In this document: piece by piece, positions 16,934-24,658 of the stretch
Layout: each line of letters starts with the position of its first letter
How positions within the stretch are numbered: position 1 is the stretch's first letter
Origin: Flavobacterium sp. NRK F7
GTDB lineage: Bacteria > Bacteroidota > Bacteroidia > Flavobacteriales > Flavobacteriaceae
Assembly (NCBI RefSeq): GCF_024054195.1
Contig: NZ_JAMXLB010000001.1
Span: 1,498,950 to 1,562,949 of the forward strand
Direction of reading: 5' to 3'
Length of the DNA: 64,000 nucleotides
The notes under the pieces: model-generated
Databases searched by the model: none
What the model saw: the letters and a program-made list of their open reading frames with translations, nothing else
What the model was told of the DNA's origin: nothing
Translations under genes and position numbers: made by a program

Positions 16934-18295
16934 ATGAAATTTGCAAAAAACATACTAGAAACTATTGGGAACACCCCTCTAGTTAAAATCAATAAGCTAA
17001 CGCAAGAAATCGATGCATTAGTTTTAGCTAAAGTGGAAACATTTAATCCAGGTAACTCTGTAAAAGACAGAATGGCTGTAAAAATGATTGAAGATGCAGA
17101 AGCCGACGGCAGATTAAAACCAGGAGGAACAATCATTGAAGGGACTTCAGGAAATACAGGAATGGGATTAGCTCTTGCGGCAATCGTAAAAGGATATAAA
17201 TTAATTTGTGTGATTTCTGATAAGCAATCCAAAGAGAAAATGGATATTCTTAGGGCTGTAGGTGCAAAAGTTGTTGTTTGTCCAACGGATGTAGAACCTA
17301 CTGATCCTCGTTCGTATTATTCGGTATCCAAACGTTTAGCAACTGAAACTGAAAATGCTTGGTATGTAAATCAATACGATAATCCAAGTAATGCTATAGC
17401 TCATTATGAACAAACTGCTCCAGAAATTTGGGAACAAACCGATGGAAAAATTACGCATTTTGTTGTAGGTGTAGGAACAGGTGGTACCATTTCTGGTGTG
17501 GCAAAGTATTTGAAAGAAAGAAATCCAAATGTAAAAATTTGGGGAGTAGACACCTATGGTTCTGTTTTTAAGAAATACCATGAAACTGGAATTTTTGATG
17601 AGAATGAAATCTATTCCTATATTACAGAAGGTATTGGAGAAGATATTTTGCCAAAAAATGTTGATTTTTCACTAATTGATGGTTTTACAAAAGTAACCGA
17701 TAAAGATGCTGCTGTATATACTAGAAAATTAGCTTTAGAAGAAGGAATTTTTGTTGGTAATTCTGCTGGAGCTGCTATAAAAGGGGTACTTCAGTTAAAA
17801 GAACATTTTAAACCAGAAGATGTGGTAGTCGTTTTATTCCATGATTCTGGTAGTAGATATGTGGGTAAAATGTTTAATGATGATTGGATGCGTGAAAGAG
17901 GCTTCTTAGAAGAGGAAGTAACCAAAGCCATCGATTTAATTAAAGAGCATCAAGATAAACCATTGGTTATTGTACGTACGGAAGAATTGGTTTCTCATGC
18001 TATCGAAAGATTGAAAAAATATAAAATATCTCAAATTCCTGTTATCGATACTACCGGTTTTGTAGGGAGCTTAGATGAAACAGATTTGTTTAGAAGTTAT
18101 ATTGAAGATAAAAATATTGCTGAGAAGCCTATAAGAGAAGTAATGGGTAAGCCTTTTCCAATAGTAAAAGCAACTACACCAGTGGAAGAAGTGTCTAAAT
18201 TAATTAATAAAGACAATCAAGCCGTTTTAGTGGCACTTGAAAATGGAAAATACCACATTATTACAAAACATGATGTTATTAGTTCTATTAAATAA
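16934..18295 (+). CDS. PLP-dependent cystathionine beta-synthase-type enzyme with CBS domains
   Basis: The ATG at 16934 gives 453 residues. The N-terminal fold II PLP domain shows K44 in FNPGNSVKDRMA, the PLP phosphate loop GTSGNTGMG (70-78) and GTGGTISG further on. This is the cysteine synthase/cystathionine beta-synthase family. From about residue 335 to the end there is a CBS-domain pair (VSHAIERLKKYKISQIPVID, then IREVMGKPFPIVKA), which favours cystathionine beta-synthase over O-acetylserine sulfhydrylase and suggests allosteric control. Substrate choice is not certain from motifs. A terminator follows directly. Confidence 0.88.
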   Translation: MKFAKNILETIGNTPLVKINKLTQEIDALVLAKVETFNPGNSVKDRMAVKMIEDAEADGRLKPGGTIIEGTSGNTGMGLALAAIVKGYKLICVISDKQSKEKMDILRAVGAKVVVCPTDVEPTDPRSYYSVSKRLATETENAWYVNQYDNPSNAIAHYEQTAPEIWEQTDGKITHFVVGVGTGGTISGVAKYLKERNPNVKIWGVDTYGSVFKKYHETGIFDENEIYSYITEGIGEDILPKNVDFSLIDGFTKVTDKDAAVYTRKLALEEGIFVGNSAGAAIKGVLQLKEHFKPEDVVVVLFHDSGSRYVGKMFNDDWMRERGFLEEEVTKAIDLIKEHQDKPLVIVRTEELVSHAIERLKKYKISQIPVIDTTGFVGSLDETDLFRSYIEDKNIAEKPIREVMGKPFPIVKATTPVEEVSKLINKDNQAVLVALENGKYHIITKHDVISSIK

Positions 18296-18320
18296 TTGGT
18301 TCTAATCTTATAAAAATAAA

Positions 18321-18353
18321 AAACCTGCAAATTTATTGATTTGCAGGTTTTTT
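18321..18353 (+). terminator. Terminator after the cystathionine beta-synthase-type gene
   Basis: CCTGCAAAT (18324-18332) pairs with ATTTGCAGG (18339-18347), with flanking A and T runs. The right arm overlaps the next promoter. Confidence 0.88.
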
Positions 18354-18368
18354 ATTTTTATATATTTG
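18340..18368 (+). promoter_or_regulatory. Promoter of the DUF2851 gene, overlapping the preceding terminator
   Basis: TTTG at 18340-18343 within the terminator stem and TATATTTG at 18361-18368 are 17 bp apart. The start ATG is at 18405. Confidence 0.6.
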
Positions 18369-18404
18369 TCTTTCTATACGCCTAAAATTATTATACGCCT
18401 TATT

Positions 18405-19673
18405 ATGAAAGAAGAGTTCTTGCATTATATTTGGTTGCATAAAAAAATTAATGTAACACAATTATACACTACTAAGGGAGAAAAACTAGAAATTCTCCAT
18501 TTCGGACATTATTTGCAATCTGCTGGTCCTGATTTTTTCAATGCACAATTGATTATAGATTATCAAAAATGGGCAGGAAATATCGAAATACATCTTAAAT
18601 CATCTGATTGGTATGTGCATCATCATGAAAAAGATGCCAACTATGATAATGTTGTTTTACATGTAGTTTGGGAACATGATATTGAAGTTTATCGAAAAGA
18701 CAATTCAGAAATACCCGTATTAGAATTGAAACAATATGTTGCCTCTAAAGACATTGTCAATTACACACAATTAACAAATCCAAAATCTTGGATTAATTGT
18801 GAAAATCAAATCGGATTAATAGAACCCTTTGTACTTGAAAATTGGTTGGAAAGGTTGTTTTTGGAGCGACTTGAAACAAAATCTGAGTTTGTGTTTTCGT
18901 TATTGGAAGCCTCAAAAAACGATTGGGAATCGGTTTTGTTTTGCCTATTGGCTAAAAATTTTGGTTTAAACTCAAATGGAGATGCCTTTTTTAAAATGGC
19001 AAAATCAATACCTTTTCACATAATAAGAAAAGAAATGAGTCATCAAGAAAATTTAGAAGCATTGTTTTTTGGTTTAACGTCCCTTTTAGAATTGGATTGT
19101 GAGGATGCTTATTTCCAGCTCTTAGCAGCCAAATGGAATTTGTTAAAAGAAAAATACCAATTGCAAACGAATCATTTAGAAATACTGCAGTTTTATAAAT
19201 TGAGACCCGATAATTTCCCAACGATTCGCTTGTCTCAATTAGCTGTTTTGTATCATACTATTCCCAATCTTTTCGAAAAATGCATTCGTTTAAACAGTTT
19301 AGTAAATTGGTATGAATTGTTTGATATCACAGCAAGTATATATTGGAATTTTCATTATAATTTTGATCGAGAAAGTTCTCCTAAAAAGAAGCGAATTAGT
19401 AAGGAATTCATCGATTTACTTATTATTAATACAATTATTCCCGTTCAGTTTGCTTATTCTAAATATCTAGGTAAAGATAGCACAGAAGCTATACTAGATT
19501 TGATGCGACAAATAAAACCTGAGAAAAATAATGTTATTTTAAAATTTGCCTATTTTGGTATTGTTTCAGAATCAGCGCTTGAATCGCAAAGTTTATTACA
19601 ATTAAAAAAACAATATTGTGATTTACACAGGTGTTTAGATTGTCATATTGGAATCCATTTAATTAAAAATTAG
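18405..19673 (+). CDS. DUF2851 family protein
   Basis: I use the ATG at 18405, giving 422 residues. The longer frame from 18336 would begin within the terminator and promoter. The N-terminal MKEEFLHYIWLHKKI, the core FGHYLQSAGPDFFNAQLIID and WAGNIEIHLKSSDWYVHHHE are the DUF2851 hallmark. An endonuclease-like fold has been suggested for related proteins, but function is unknown. The C-terminus has a CDLHRCLDCHIG cluster (C-x4-C-x2-C-H) that could bind metal. It is followed by a PspC-like gene with its own -7 element. Confidence 0.85.
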   Translation: MKEEFLHYIWLHKKINVTQLYTTKGEKLEILHFGHYLQSAGPDFFNAQLIIDYQKWAGNIEIHLKSSDWYVHHHEKDANYDNVVLHVVWEHDIEVYRKDNSEIPVLELKQYVASKDIVNYTQLTNPKSWINCENQIGLIEPFVLENWLERLFLERLETKSEFVFSLLEASKNDWESVLFCLLAKNFGLNSNGDAFFKMAKSIPFHIIRKEMSHQENLEALFFGLTSLLELDCEDAYFQLLAAKWNLLKEKYQLQTNHLEILQFYKLRPDNFPTIRLSQLAVLYHTIPNLFEKCIRLNSLVNWYELFDITASIYWNFHYNFDRESSPKKKRISKEFIDLLIINTIIPVQFAYSKYLGKDSTEAILDLMRQIKPEKNNVILKFAYFGIVSESALESQSLLQLKKQYCDLHRCLDCHIGIHLIKN

Positions 19674-19674
19674 T

Positions 19675-19682
19675 TATATTTG
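19675..19682 (+). promoter_or_regulatory. -7 element TATATTTG before the PspC-like gene
   Basis: TATATTTG directly follows the DUF2851 stop codon and lies 18 bp before the ATG at 19701. The -33 is weak. Confidence 0.4.
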
Positions 19683-19700
19683 AATAAATTACGGAATACA

Positions 19701-19919
19701 ATGTATAAAATACTTCATTTTTTCGAAAGACATGGTTTTTTTGTAGCCACAAGATTGGCTGATAAATTAGGAATGAGGGCAACCAATGTGAGATTGTTTT
19801 TTATTTATATATCCTTTGTAACTGCGGGGTTAGGTTTTGGGTTTTACCTTACTTTGGCTTTTTTATTAAAGCTGAAAGATATGATCTATACCAAACGTTC
19901 TTCCGTTTTTGATTTATAA
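19701..19919 (+). CDS. PspC-domain small membrane protein
   Basis: The 72-residue protein (ATG at 19701, chosen because an earlier TTG overlaps the -7 element) has FERHGFFVATRLADKLGMRA followed by VRLFFIYISFVTAGLGFGFY, a single membrane span. This is the PspC layout: a basic cytoplasmic lead and one helix. PspC proteins take part in envelope stress response in other bacteria, but here no psp partners are nearby. It is followed by a weak hairpin (19921-19935). Confidence 0.78.
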   Translation: MYKILHFFERHGFFVATRLADKLGMRATNVRLFFIYISFVTAGLGFGFYLTLAFLLKLKDMIYTKRSSVFDL

Positions 19920-19947
19920 TCATTGAATGTCAATGGTTTAAGTTTTC

Positions 19948-19977
19948 TTTGTTTTTTCGATACTTTTCTTATCTTTG
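19948..19977 (+). promoter_or_regulatory. Promoter of the NSS transporter genes
   Basis: TTTG at 19948-19951 and TATCTTTG at 19970-19977 are separated by 18 bp. The ATG at 20003 follows after 25 bp. Confidence 0.75.
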
Positions 19978-20002
19978 GAAAATTAACAACCAATAAAAAA
20001 AT

Positions 20003-21823
20003 ATGTCAACAAAATCAGATTCATGGGGTTCTAGAGTAGGACTCATTTTAGCAATGGCTGGAAACGCTGTAGGTTTAGGAAATTTTCTTCGTTTTCCTGT
20101 TCAAGCTGTTCAAAATGGAGGTGGAGCGTTTATTATTCCTTATTTAGTATGTTTCTTAGTAATGGGTATTCCATTATTGTTTATAGAATGGTCTTCAGGA
20201 CGATTTGGAGGTAGATATGGAAATCATAGTACACCTTATATTTTAGATACTATGGCGAAAGGTAGAGTTTGGAAATATATTGGTGTTTTCGGAATTTTTA
20301 CCAACATAGCTGTTGCAGCTTACTATTGTTATATTGAATCTTGGACAATGTCTTATGTGTACCATTCAATAGTGGGAACTTTTAACGGAATGAGTCAGGC
20401 AGATGTGGCTGGTTTTTTTCAATCATATACTAATGTAACGGAGTCAACAACAGGAATTCCTGGAGAAGCAATCATTTTTTATATCGTTTGTTTACTATTG
20501 AATACCTATATTCTTTCGAAAGGACTTGGAGGTATTGAAAAAGTGGCAAAAATAGGAATGCCTTTATTAATATTATTCGGTGTAATTTTAGCTGTAAGAG
20601 GTTTAACTTTAGGAACTTCGGGAGCTTCAGATATTTTTCCAGATGCAAATGCTTGGGATGGTTTGAACTTTTTATGGACACCTCAATTTGATTCCCTGAC
20701 CAGTCCCAAAGTATGGTTGGCAGCAGCGGGTCAAATCTTCTTTACTCTTTCTGTAGGTATGGGAACGATTCACTGTTATGCATCCTATCTTAAAACAAGA
20801 GATGATATTGCTTTGAATGCAGTTTCAGCTGGATTTATGAATGAATTTGTAGAAGTGGTTTTGGGAAGTTTAATCGTTATCCCAATTGCAGCGGGTTATT
20901 TAGGTTTAGATTGGGTAATTCAAAATGCTGGTTTTGGTATGGCTTTTCAAACTATGCCTTATTTATTCCAACAGTGGGGTAGTGCTTTAGCAGTCGTTGC
21001 TGGTGTGTGTTGGTTTGGATTGCTATTCTTTGCTGGAATTACTTCTTCTTTAGCCATGGGGACTCCTTGGATGGGCTTTATGCAAGATGAATTTGGATGG
21101 AAAAAAAATAAAGGAGCTTGGTCATTTGGATTATTAGTATTAATCATGGGATTACCAACTGTTATTTTCTTTAATGAAGGTTTGTTTGATCAATATGATT
21201 ATTGGGCAGGAACGGTAAGTTTAGTGGTTTTTGCATTCTTAGAAACCGTATTGTTCTCTTATATATTTGGAATTAAAAAAGGTTGGGCAGAATTGAATCA
21301 AGGTGCCGATATTAAAATTCCTGGTTTTTATAAATATATAATTTTAATAGTAACGCCTTTATTGTTAGGATGGGTCTTAGTTTCTAGTGTGCCAGATTGG
21401 ATTGATAAAGTAAAAGATAACGATACGAATAATAAAGAGTGGTTTGCTAATGAATATTATGCAGAAAACTTTGATGGTACAGGAAAAAGTTTTGGTACAG
21501 TCGAAGAAGTAACTCCTAATAGTGTGAAGTTCTCATTTGAAGACACTAAAAAGGTATTTGATAAAGAAACGGAAAAAGTAAAAGTAATTACCTTTACTAA
21601 CTATAAAGAATATACATTCAAACAAGATAAAAATCAAGTTGTGGTGGTTAAAAAAGGGGACGTAGTTAAGCCTAAAGACACCATTGCAACAGGAAGTTTT
21701 ACAAATGATACCTTGTATAAGTTTGCAGGAAGAATGTTGTTACTATCCTTGTTTATTTTTATAAGCTTAATTGTTTATTTTGCATATAAGAAAAGAGTGA
21801 GAGAAGGAAGAGCAACGTTATAA
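20003..21823 (+). CDS. Sodium-dependent transporter of the NSS (SNF) family
   Basis: The 606-residue membrane protein begins with GLILAMAGNAVGLGNFLRFP, the unwound first helix that binds sodium and substrate in LeuT-fold NSS transporters. About 11-12 helices follow. Unusually, a long hydrophilic segment (about residues 465-575, from SVPDWIDKVKDND to TNDTLYKFAG) lies before the last helix. Substrates of the family are amino acids or similar solutes driven by Na+. The next gene encodes a MetS-like small subunit, favouring a bacterial amino-acid carrier of MetP type. Confidence 0.9.
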   Translation: MSTKSDSWGSRVGLILAMAGNAVGLGNFLRFPVQAVQNGGGAFIIPYLVCFLVMGIPLLFIEWSSGRFGGRYGNHSTPYILDTMAKGRVWKYIGVFGIFTNIAVAAYYCYIESWTMSYVYHSIVGTFNGMSQADVAGFFQSYTNVTESTTGIPGEAIIFYIVCLLLNTYILSKGLGGIEKVAKIGMPLLILFGVILAVRGLTLGTSGASDIFPDANAWDGLNFLWTPQFDSLTSPKVWLAAAGQIFFTLSVGMGTIHCYASYLKTRDDIALNAVSAGFMNEFVEVVLGSLIVIPIAAGYLGLDWVIQNAGFGMAFQTMPYLFQQWGSALAVVAGVCWFGLLFFAGITSSLAMGTPWMGFMQDEFGWKKNKGAWSFGLLVLIMGLPTVIFFNEGLFDQYDYWAGTVSLVVFAFLETVLFSYIFGIKKGWAELNQGADIKIPGFYKYIILIVTPLLLGWVLVSSVPDWIDKVKDNDTNNKEWFANEYYAENFDGTGKSFGTVEEVTPNSVKFSFEDTKKVFDKETEKVKVITFTNYKEYTFKQDKNQVVVVKKGDVVKPKDTIATGSFTNDTLYKFAGRMLLLSLFIFISLIVYFAYKKRVREGRATL

Positions 21824-21840
21824 TTTTAAAAATAAAAAAA

Positions 21841-21999
21841 ATGAATACATCAGCCTTAATAACAATGCTTGTAGCACAAGGAATCGTAATTTCTTTTGCA
21901 AGTTATTTTTTCTATAAAGTATTAACTATTCCACCTAAACCAGAACCAGATTCATATAGCGAAAATGATGATGAATTGGTAAGACAAGAAAAAGAATAA
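21841..21999 (+). CDS. MetS-like small subunit of NSS transporter
   Basis: This 52-residue ORF starts 17 bp after the transporter. It encodes one hydrophobic helix (about 5-30, ALITMLVAQGIVISFASYFF) and a short acidic tail (PPKPEPDSYSENDDELVRQE). Short single-helix partners of NSS transporters are known, as MetS is for MetP in Corynebacterium. Size, topology and position match. It has the same strand and A-rich start region as its neighbours, so it is very likely expressed. Confidence 0.75.
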   Translation: MNTSALITMLVAQGIVISFASYFFYKVLTIPPKPEPDSYSENDDELVRQEKE

Positions 22000-22036
22000 T
22001 TTTTCTTTTTTAATCACCTATTTGGAATAATTTGTT

Positions 22037-22924
22037 TTGAAAAAGCAAATAAAATTTTTAAAATCCTACTTTCTATTTTCGAGAGAACATAGAAGTGGGA
22101 TTTTTTTATTAGCAATACTAATTGTACTACTTCAGTTCATTTACTACGGACTTAAATCAGGGTTTTTTAGTTTTAAAGCGGATTCTAAAGAAAATCAAGA
22201 GTGGTTGTTAGTACAATCTAAAATCGATAGCCTTAAAAAGGTAAAAACGGAAACTAGTTATCAAATACAACCTTTTAATCCGAATTTTATTTCTGATTAT
22301 AAAGGGTATATGTTAGGTATGTCTATAGATGAAATTGATCGATTACATCAATTTAGAGCAAAGAACAAGTATGTAAACTCTGCAAACGAGTTTCAAGCGG
22401 TTACTCAGGTTTCTAATGAACTTCTTCAAAAAATAGCGCCCTTTTTTAAATTTCCGGATTGGGTTACTAATGCTAAAAAACAAACTGTATTTGAAACGTT
22501 TTCTAACAAGAAAAAAGAAAAGATCAATCCAATAAATTTGAACGATGCTTCTAAAGAAGATTTAATGAAAATATATGGTATTGGTGATAAAATATCAGAT
22601 ATTATTCTTAAAGAAAGGGATAAGTTTGGAGCTTTTGCTAGTGTAGACCAATTAGAATATGTATGGGGTATTTCACCAGAAATTTTAGAAAGTTGCAAAC
22701 AACATTTTTTTGTTCCGTCAGATGTCGTTATAAAAAAGATACATATTAATAATGCTTCTGTCAAAGAATTAAGCCAGTTTCCATATTTTAATTATGCCTT
22801 TTCTAAACAGATTGTAACGTATCGAAGTATGAATGGTGTTTTTCATTCTATTGAAGATTTAGCAAAAATTAACAACTGTCCTTTAGAAAAATTAAAAATA
22901 ATCGCCTTATATTTGGAATTCTAA
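22037..22924 (+). CDS. Helix-hairpin-helix protein (ComEA-type domain), membrane anchored
   Basis: The frame opens at TTG (22037). No ATG is near, and the start sequence FLKSYFLFSREHRSGIFLLA matches a family pattern with an N-terminal membrane helix (about 17-38). Three HhH-like repeats follow: FISDYKGYMLGMSIDEIDRL, INLNDASKEDLMKIYGIGDK and INNASVKELSQFPYFNYAFS. Such HhH domains bind DNA non-specifically, and the anchor suggests a role at the membrane, perhaps in DNA uptake as in ComEA. The 295-residue protein is longer than ComEA, so function remains tentative. Confidence 0.82.
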   Translation: MKKQIKFLKSYFLFSREHRSGIFLLAILIVLLQFIYYGLKSGFFSFKADSKENQEWLLVQSKIDSLKKVKTETSYQIQPFNPNFISDYKGYMLGMSIDEIDRLHQFRAKNKYVNSANEFQAVTQVSNELLQKIAPFFKFPDWVTNAKKQTVFETFSNKKKEKINPINLNDASKEDLMKIYGIGDKISDIILKERDKFGAFASVDQLEYVWGISPEILESCKQHFFVPSDVVIKKIHINNASVKELSQFPYFNYAFSKQIVTYRSMNGVFHSIEDLAKINNCPLEKLKIIALYLEF

Positions 22925-22961
22925 AAAAATAGCTCAATTTAAACACATTAGTTACACATTT

Positions 22962-24131
22962 ATGAATTCAAAATACTTCACAGAAGAACATCAATTATTT
23001 AGATCTAGTTTTAGAGACTTTTTGCAAAAGGAAGTCGTGCCACATATTGAACAATGGGAAAAAACTGGTTCAATTGACCGTTTCATATGGAAAAAATTTG
23101 GAGAAATGGGGTTTTTCGGAATAAAATACCCAGAAGTATATGGCGGATTAAATTTGGATTTATTTTACACCGTAATTTTTTTAGAAGAATTGCAAAAAAT
23201 AAAATCAGCTGGTTTTGCTGCAGCCATGTGGGCACACTCTTATTTAGCTATGACGCATCTCAATGCAGAAGGAGATGAACAAATTAAACAAACGTATTTA
23301 GCGTCTAGTATTTCTGGTGATAAAATTGGAGCCTTATGCATAACAGAACCTTTTGGAGGGAGTGATGTAGCAGGAATGCGAACTACAGCTATAAAAAAAG
23401 GAGATGCGTATGTCATTAACGGTTCTAAAACATTTATAACTAATGGTTTTTATGCCGATTATTATGTCGTTGCTGCAAAAACTAATCCTGAACTTGGTAA
23501 TAAAGGAATTAGTATTTTCTTAGTTGATGCAAAAGAAATAGGAATCACAGCAACAAAATTAGATAAACTAGGCTGGAAAGCTTCCGATACTGCTGAAATC
23601 TCTTTTGATAATGTGGTAATTCCATCTCAAAACTTAATGGGGGAAGAAGGTAAAGGTTTTCCGTATATCATGCAGCATTTTGCATTAGAACGTCTAATTA
23701 TGGCTATTAATGCCCATGCAAGAGCAGAATATGCTATCGAGTACACGATTTCCTACATGTCACAAAGAGAGGCTTTTGGTAAAACAATAGATAAATTTCA
23801 AGCGTTACGACATAAATTAGTTGAACATGCTACCGATGTAGAGCACTGTAAAATTTTTAATTATGAAGCAGTTGCTCGTTTGGATCAAGGGGAATATGTG
23901 GTGAAAGAAGCTACAATGGCGAAGTTAAAATCTACAAAAGTGGCCGATGAAACCATATATAGTTGTTTACAAATGCTAGGCGGTTATGGCTATATGGAAG
24001 AATATCCATTGGCTCGTTTGTTTAGAGATAGTCGTTTAGGTCCTATTGGTGGCGGAACTTCTGAAATTTTAAAAGAAATTCTGTCTAAAATGATTATTGA
24101 TAATCAAAATTATAAACCAGCAGTTGAATAA
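22962..24131 (+). CDS. Acyl-CoA dehydrogenase
   Basis: This 389-residue flavoprotein oxidises acyl-CoA to enoyl-CoA. It shows ITEPFGGSDVAGMRTTA (FAD-binding), FKIFNYEA region helices, and QMLGGYGYMEEYPLARLFRD with IGGGTSEI at the C-terminus. In many family members a catalytic Glu lies in the EGTSEI position, but here that residue is Gly. E243 in FALERLIMA occupies the alternative position used by long-chain and isovaleryl-type enzymes and is the likely base. The substrate chain is unknown. Confidence 0.9.
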   Translation: MNSKYFTEEHQLFRSSFRDFLQKEVVPHIEQWEKTGSIDRFIWKKFGEMGFFGIKYPEVYGGLNLDLFYTVIFLEELQKIKSAGFAAAMWAHSYLAMTHLNAEGDEQIKQTYLASSISGDKIGALCITEPFGGSDVAGMRTTAIKKGDAYVINGSKTFITNGFYADYYVVAAKTNPELGNKGISIFLVDAKEIGITATKLDKLGWKASDTAEISFDNVVIPSQNLMGEEGKGFPYIMQHFALERLIMAINAHARAEYAIEYTISYMSQREAFGKTIDKFQALRHKLVEHATDVEHCKIFNYEAVARLDQGEYVVKEATMAKLKSTKVADETIYSCLQMLGGYGYMEEYPLARLFRDSRLGPIGGGTSEILKEILSKMIIDNQNYKPAVE

Positions 24132-24152
24132 ATAAAGATTCAATTTTTATAG

Positions 24153-24296
24153 AAGCTAATCCTGCTGTTTATGCTATCTTTTATTGCTTCTATACAAATT
24201 TCTAATAAAAAAAGGAGCTTCCTAATCGGGCGCTCTTTTTTTATAACAAATTATAGTATAAAAACAATAAAAGGATATCCTTTCCATCAGGGCTAA
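24153..24296 (+). repeat. Dispersed hairpin repeat, copy D (long form)
   Basis: Left arm AAGCTAATCCTGCTGTTTAT, right arm GGATATCCTTTCCATCAGGG. The inner stem CTTTTATTG (24178-24186) pairs with CAATAAAAG (24265-24273). Its centre holds a terminator-like hairpin (24207-24242). Confidence 0.75.
24207..24242 (+). terminator. Terminator-like hairpin nested in repeat copy D
   Basis: A7 then GGAGC (24214-24218) pairs with GCTCT (24232-24236) followed by more T, giving a short intrinsic terminator for the acyl-CoA dehydrogenase gene. Confidence 0.6.
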
Positions 24297-24336
24297 GGTG
24301 TATTGCTTTGAAAAGATAAAAAAATAAAAAAAACAA

Positions 24337-24366
24337 TTTGATTTTTAAAATTAATGATTACTTTTG
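24337..24366 (+). promoter_or_regulatory. Promoter of rpsU
   Basis: TTTG at 24337-24340 and TACTTTTG at 24359-24366 are 18 bp apart. Transcription would begin near 24372, giving a short leader with the Shine-Dalgarno. Confidence 0.8.
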
Positions 24367-24376
24367 CAGTCTAAAT

Positions 24377-24387
24377 GAAAGGGGGTG
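24377..24387 (+). promoter_or_regulatory. Strong Shine-Dalgarno sequence of rpsU
   Basis: GAAAGGGGGTG ends 8 bases before the ATG at 24396. It can pair over about nine bases with the bacterial 16S 3' end (one G-U pair). Other genes in the window lack such a site. Confidence 0.8.
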
Positions 24388-24395
24388 CCTAAACT

Positions 24396-24590
24396 ATGTT
24401 AATTATTCCAATTAAAGACGGAGAAAATATCGATAAAGCGTTAAAACGTTACAAAAGAAAATTTGATAAAACTGGAACTGTTCGTCAATTAAGAGCGAGA
24501 CAAGCTTTCCATAAACCGTCAATCGTTAAAAGAGCTGTAATTCAAAAAGCTGCTTACATTCAAAGATTAAAAGATTCTTTGGAGTCTTAA
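24396..24590 (+). CDS. rpsU: 30S ribosomal protein bS21
   Basis: The 64-residue basic protein (LIIPIKDGENIDKALKRYKR, then RQLRARQAFHKPS) is bS21, which sits beside the anti-Shine-Dalgarno on the 30S platform. In Bacteroidota bS21 with bS18 and bS6 helps hide the 16S 3' end, so most mRNAs do not use a Shine-Dalgarno. Here rpsU itself has a strong one (24377-24387), consistent with autoregulation by bS21-deficient ribosomes reported for Flavobacterium johnsoniae. It is followed by a palindrome and terminator. Confidence 0.96.
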   Translation: MLIIPIKDGENIDKALKRYKRKFDKTGTVRQLRARQAFHKPSIVKRAVIQKAAYIQRLKDSLES

Positions 24591-24609
24591 TATTTTGAAT
24601 TCAAAATAT
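24590..24609. repeat. Perfect 20-bp palindrome at the rpsU stop
   Basis: ATATTTTGAATTCAAAATAT begins on the last base of the rpsU stop codon. It is symmetric over its full length, AT-rich, and lies just upstream of the rpsU terminator and xer start. It could be an operator or an mRNA 3' stem. Confidence 0.7.
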
Positions 24610-24612
24610 AAA

Positions 24613-24656
24613 ACCGTTAGTGAATAAAGTGTAACTTTGTTCCTAACGGTTTTTTT
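24613..24656 (+). terminator. rpsU terminator containing a -7 element in its loop
   Basis: ACCGTTAG (24613-24620) pairs with CTAACGGT (24643-24650), then a T run to 24656. The loop holds TAACTTTG (24632-24639), a -7 consensus for the recombinase gene starting at 24659. Confidence 0.82.
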
Positions 24657-24658
24657 AT

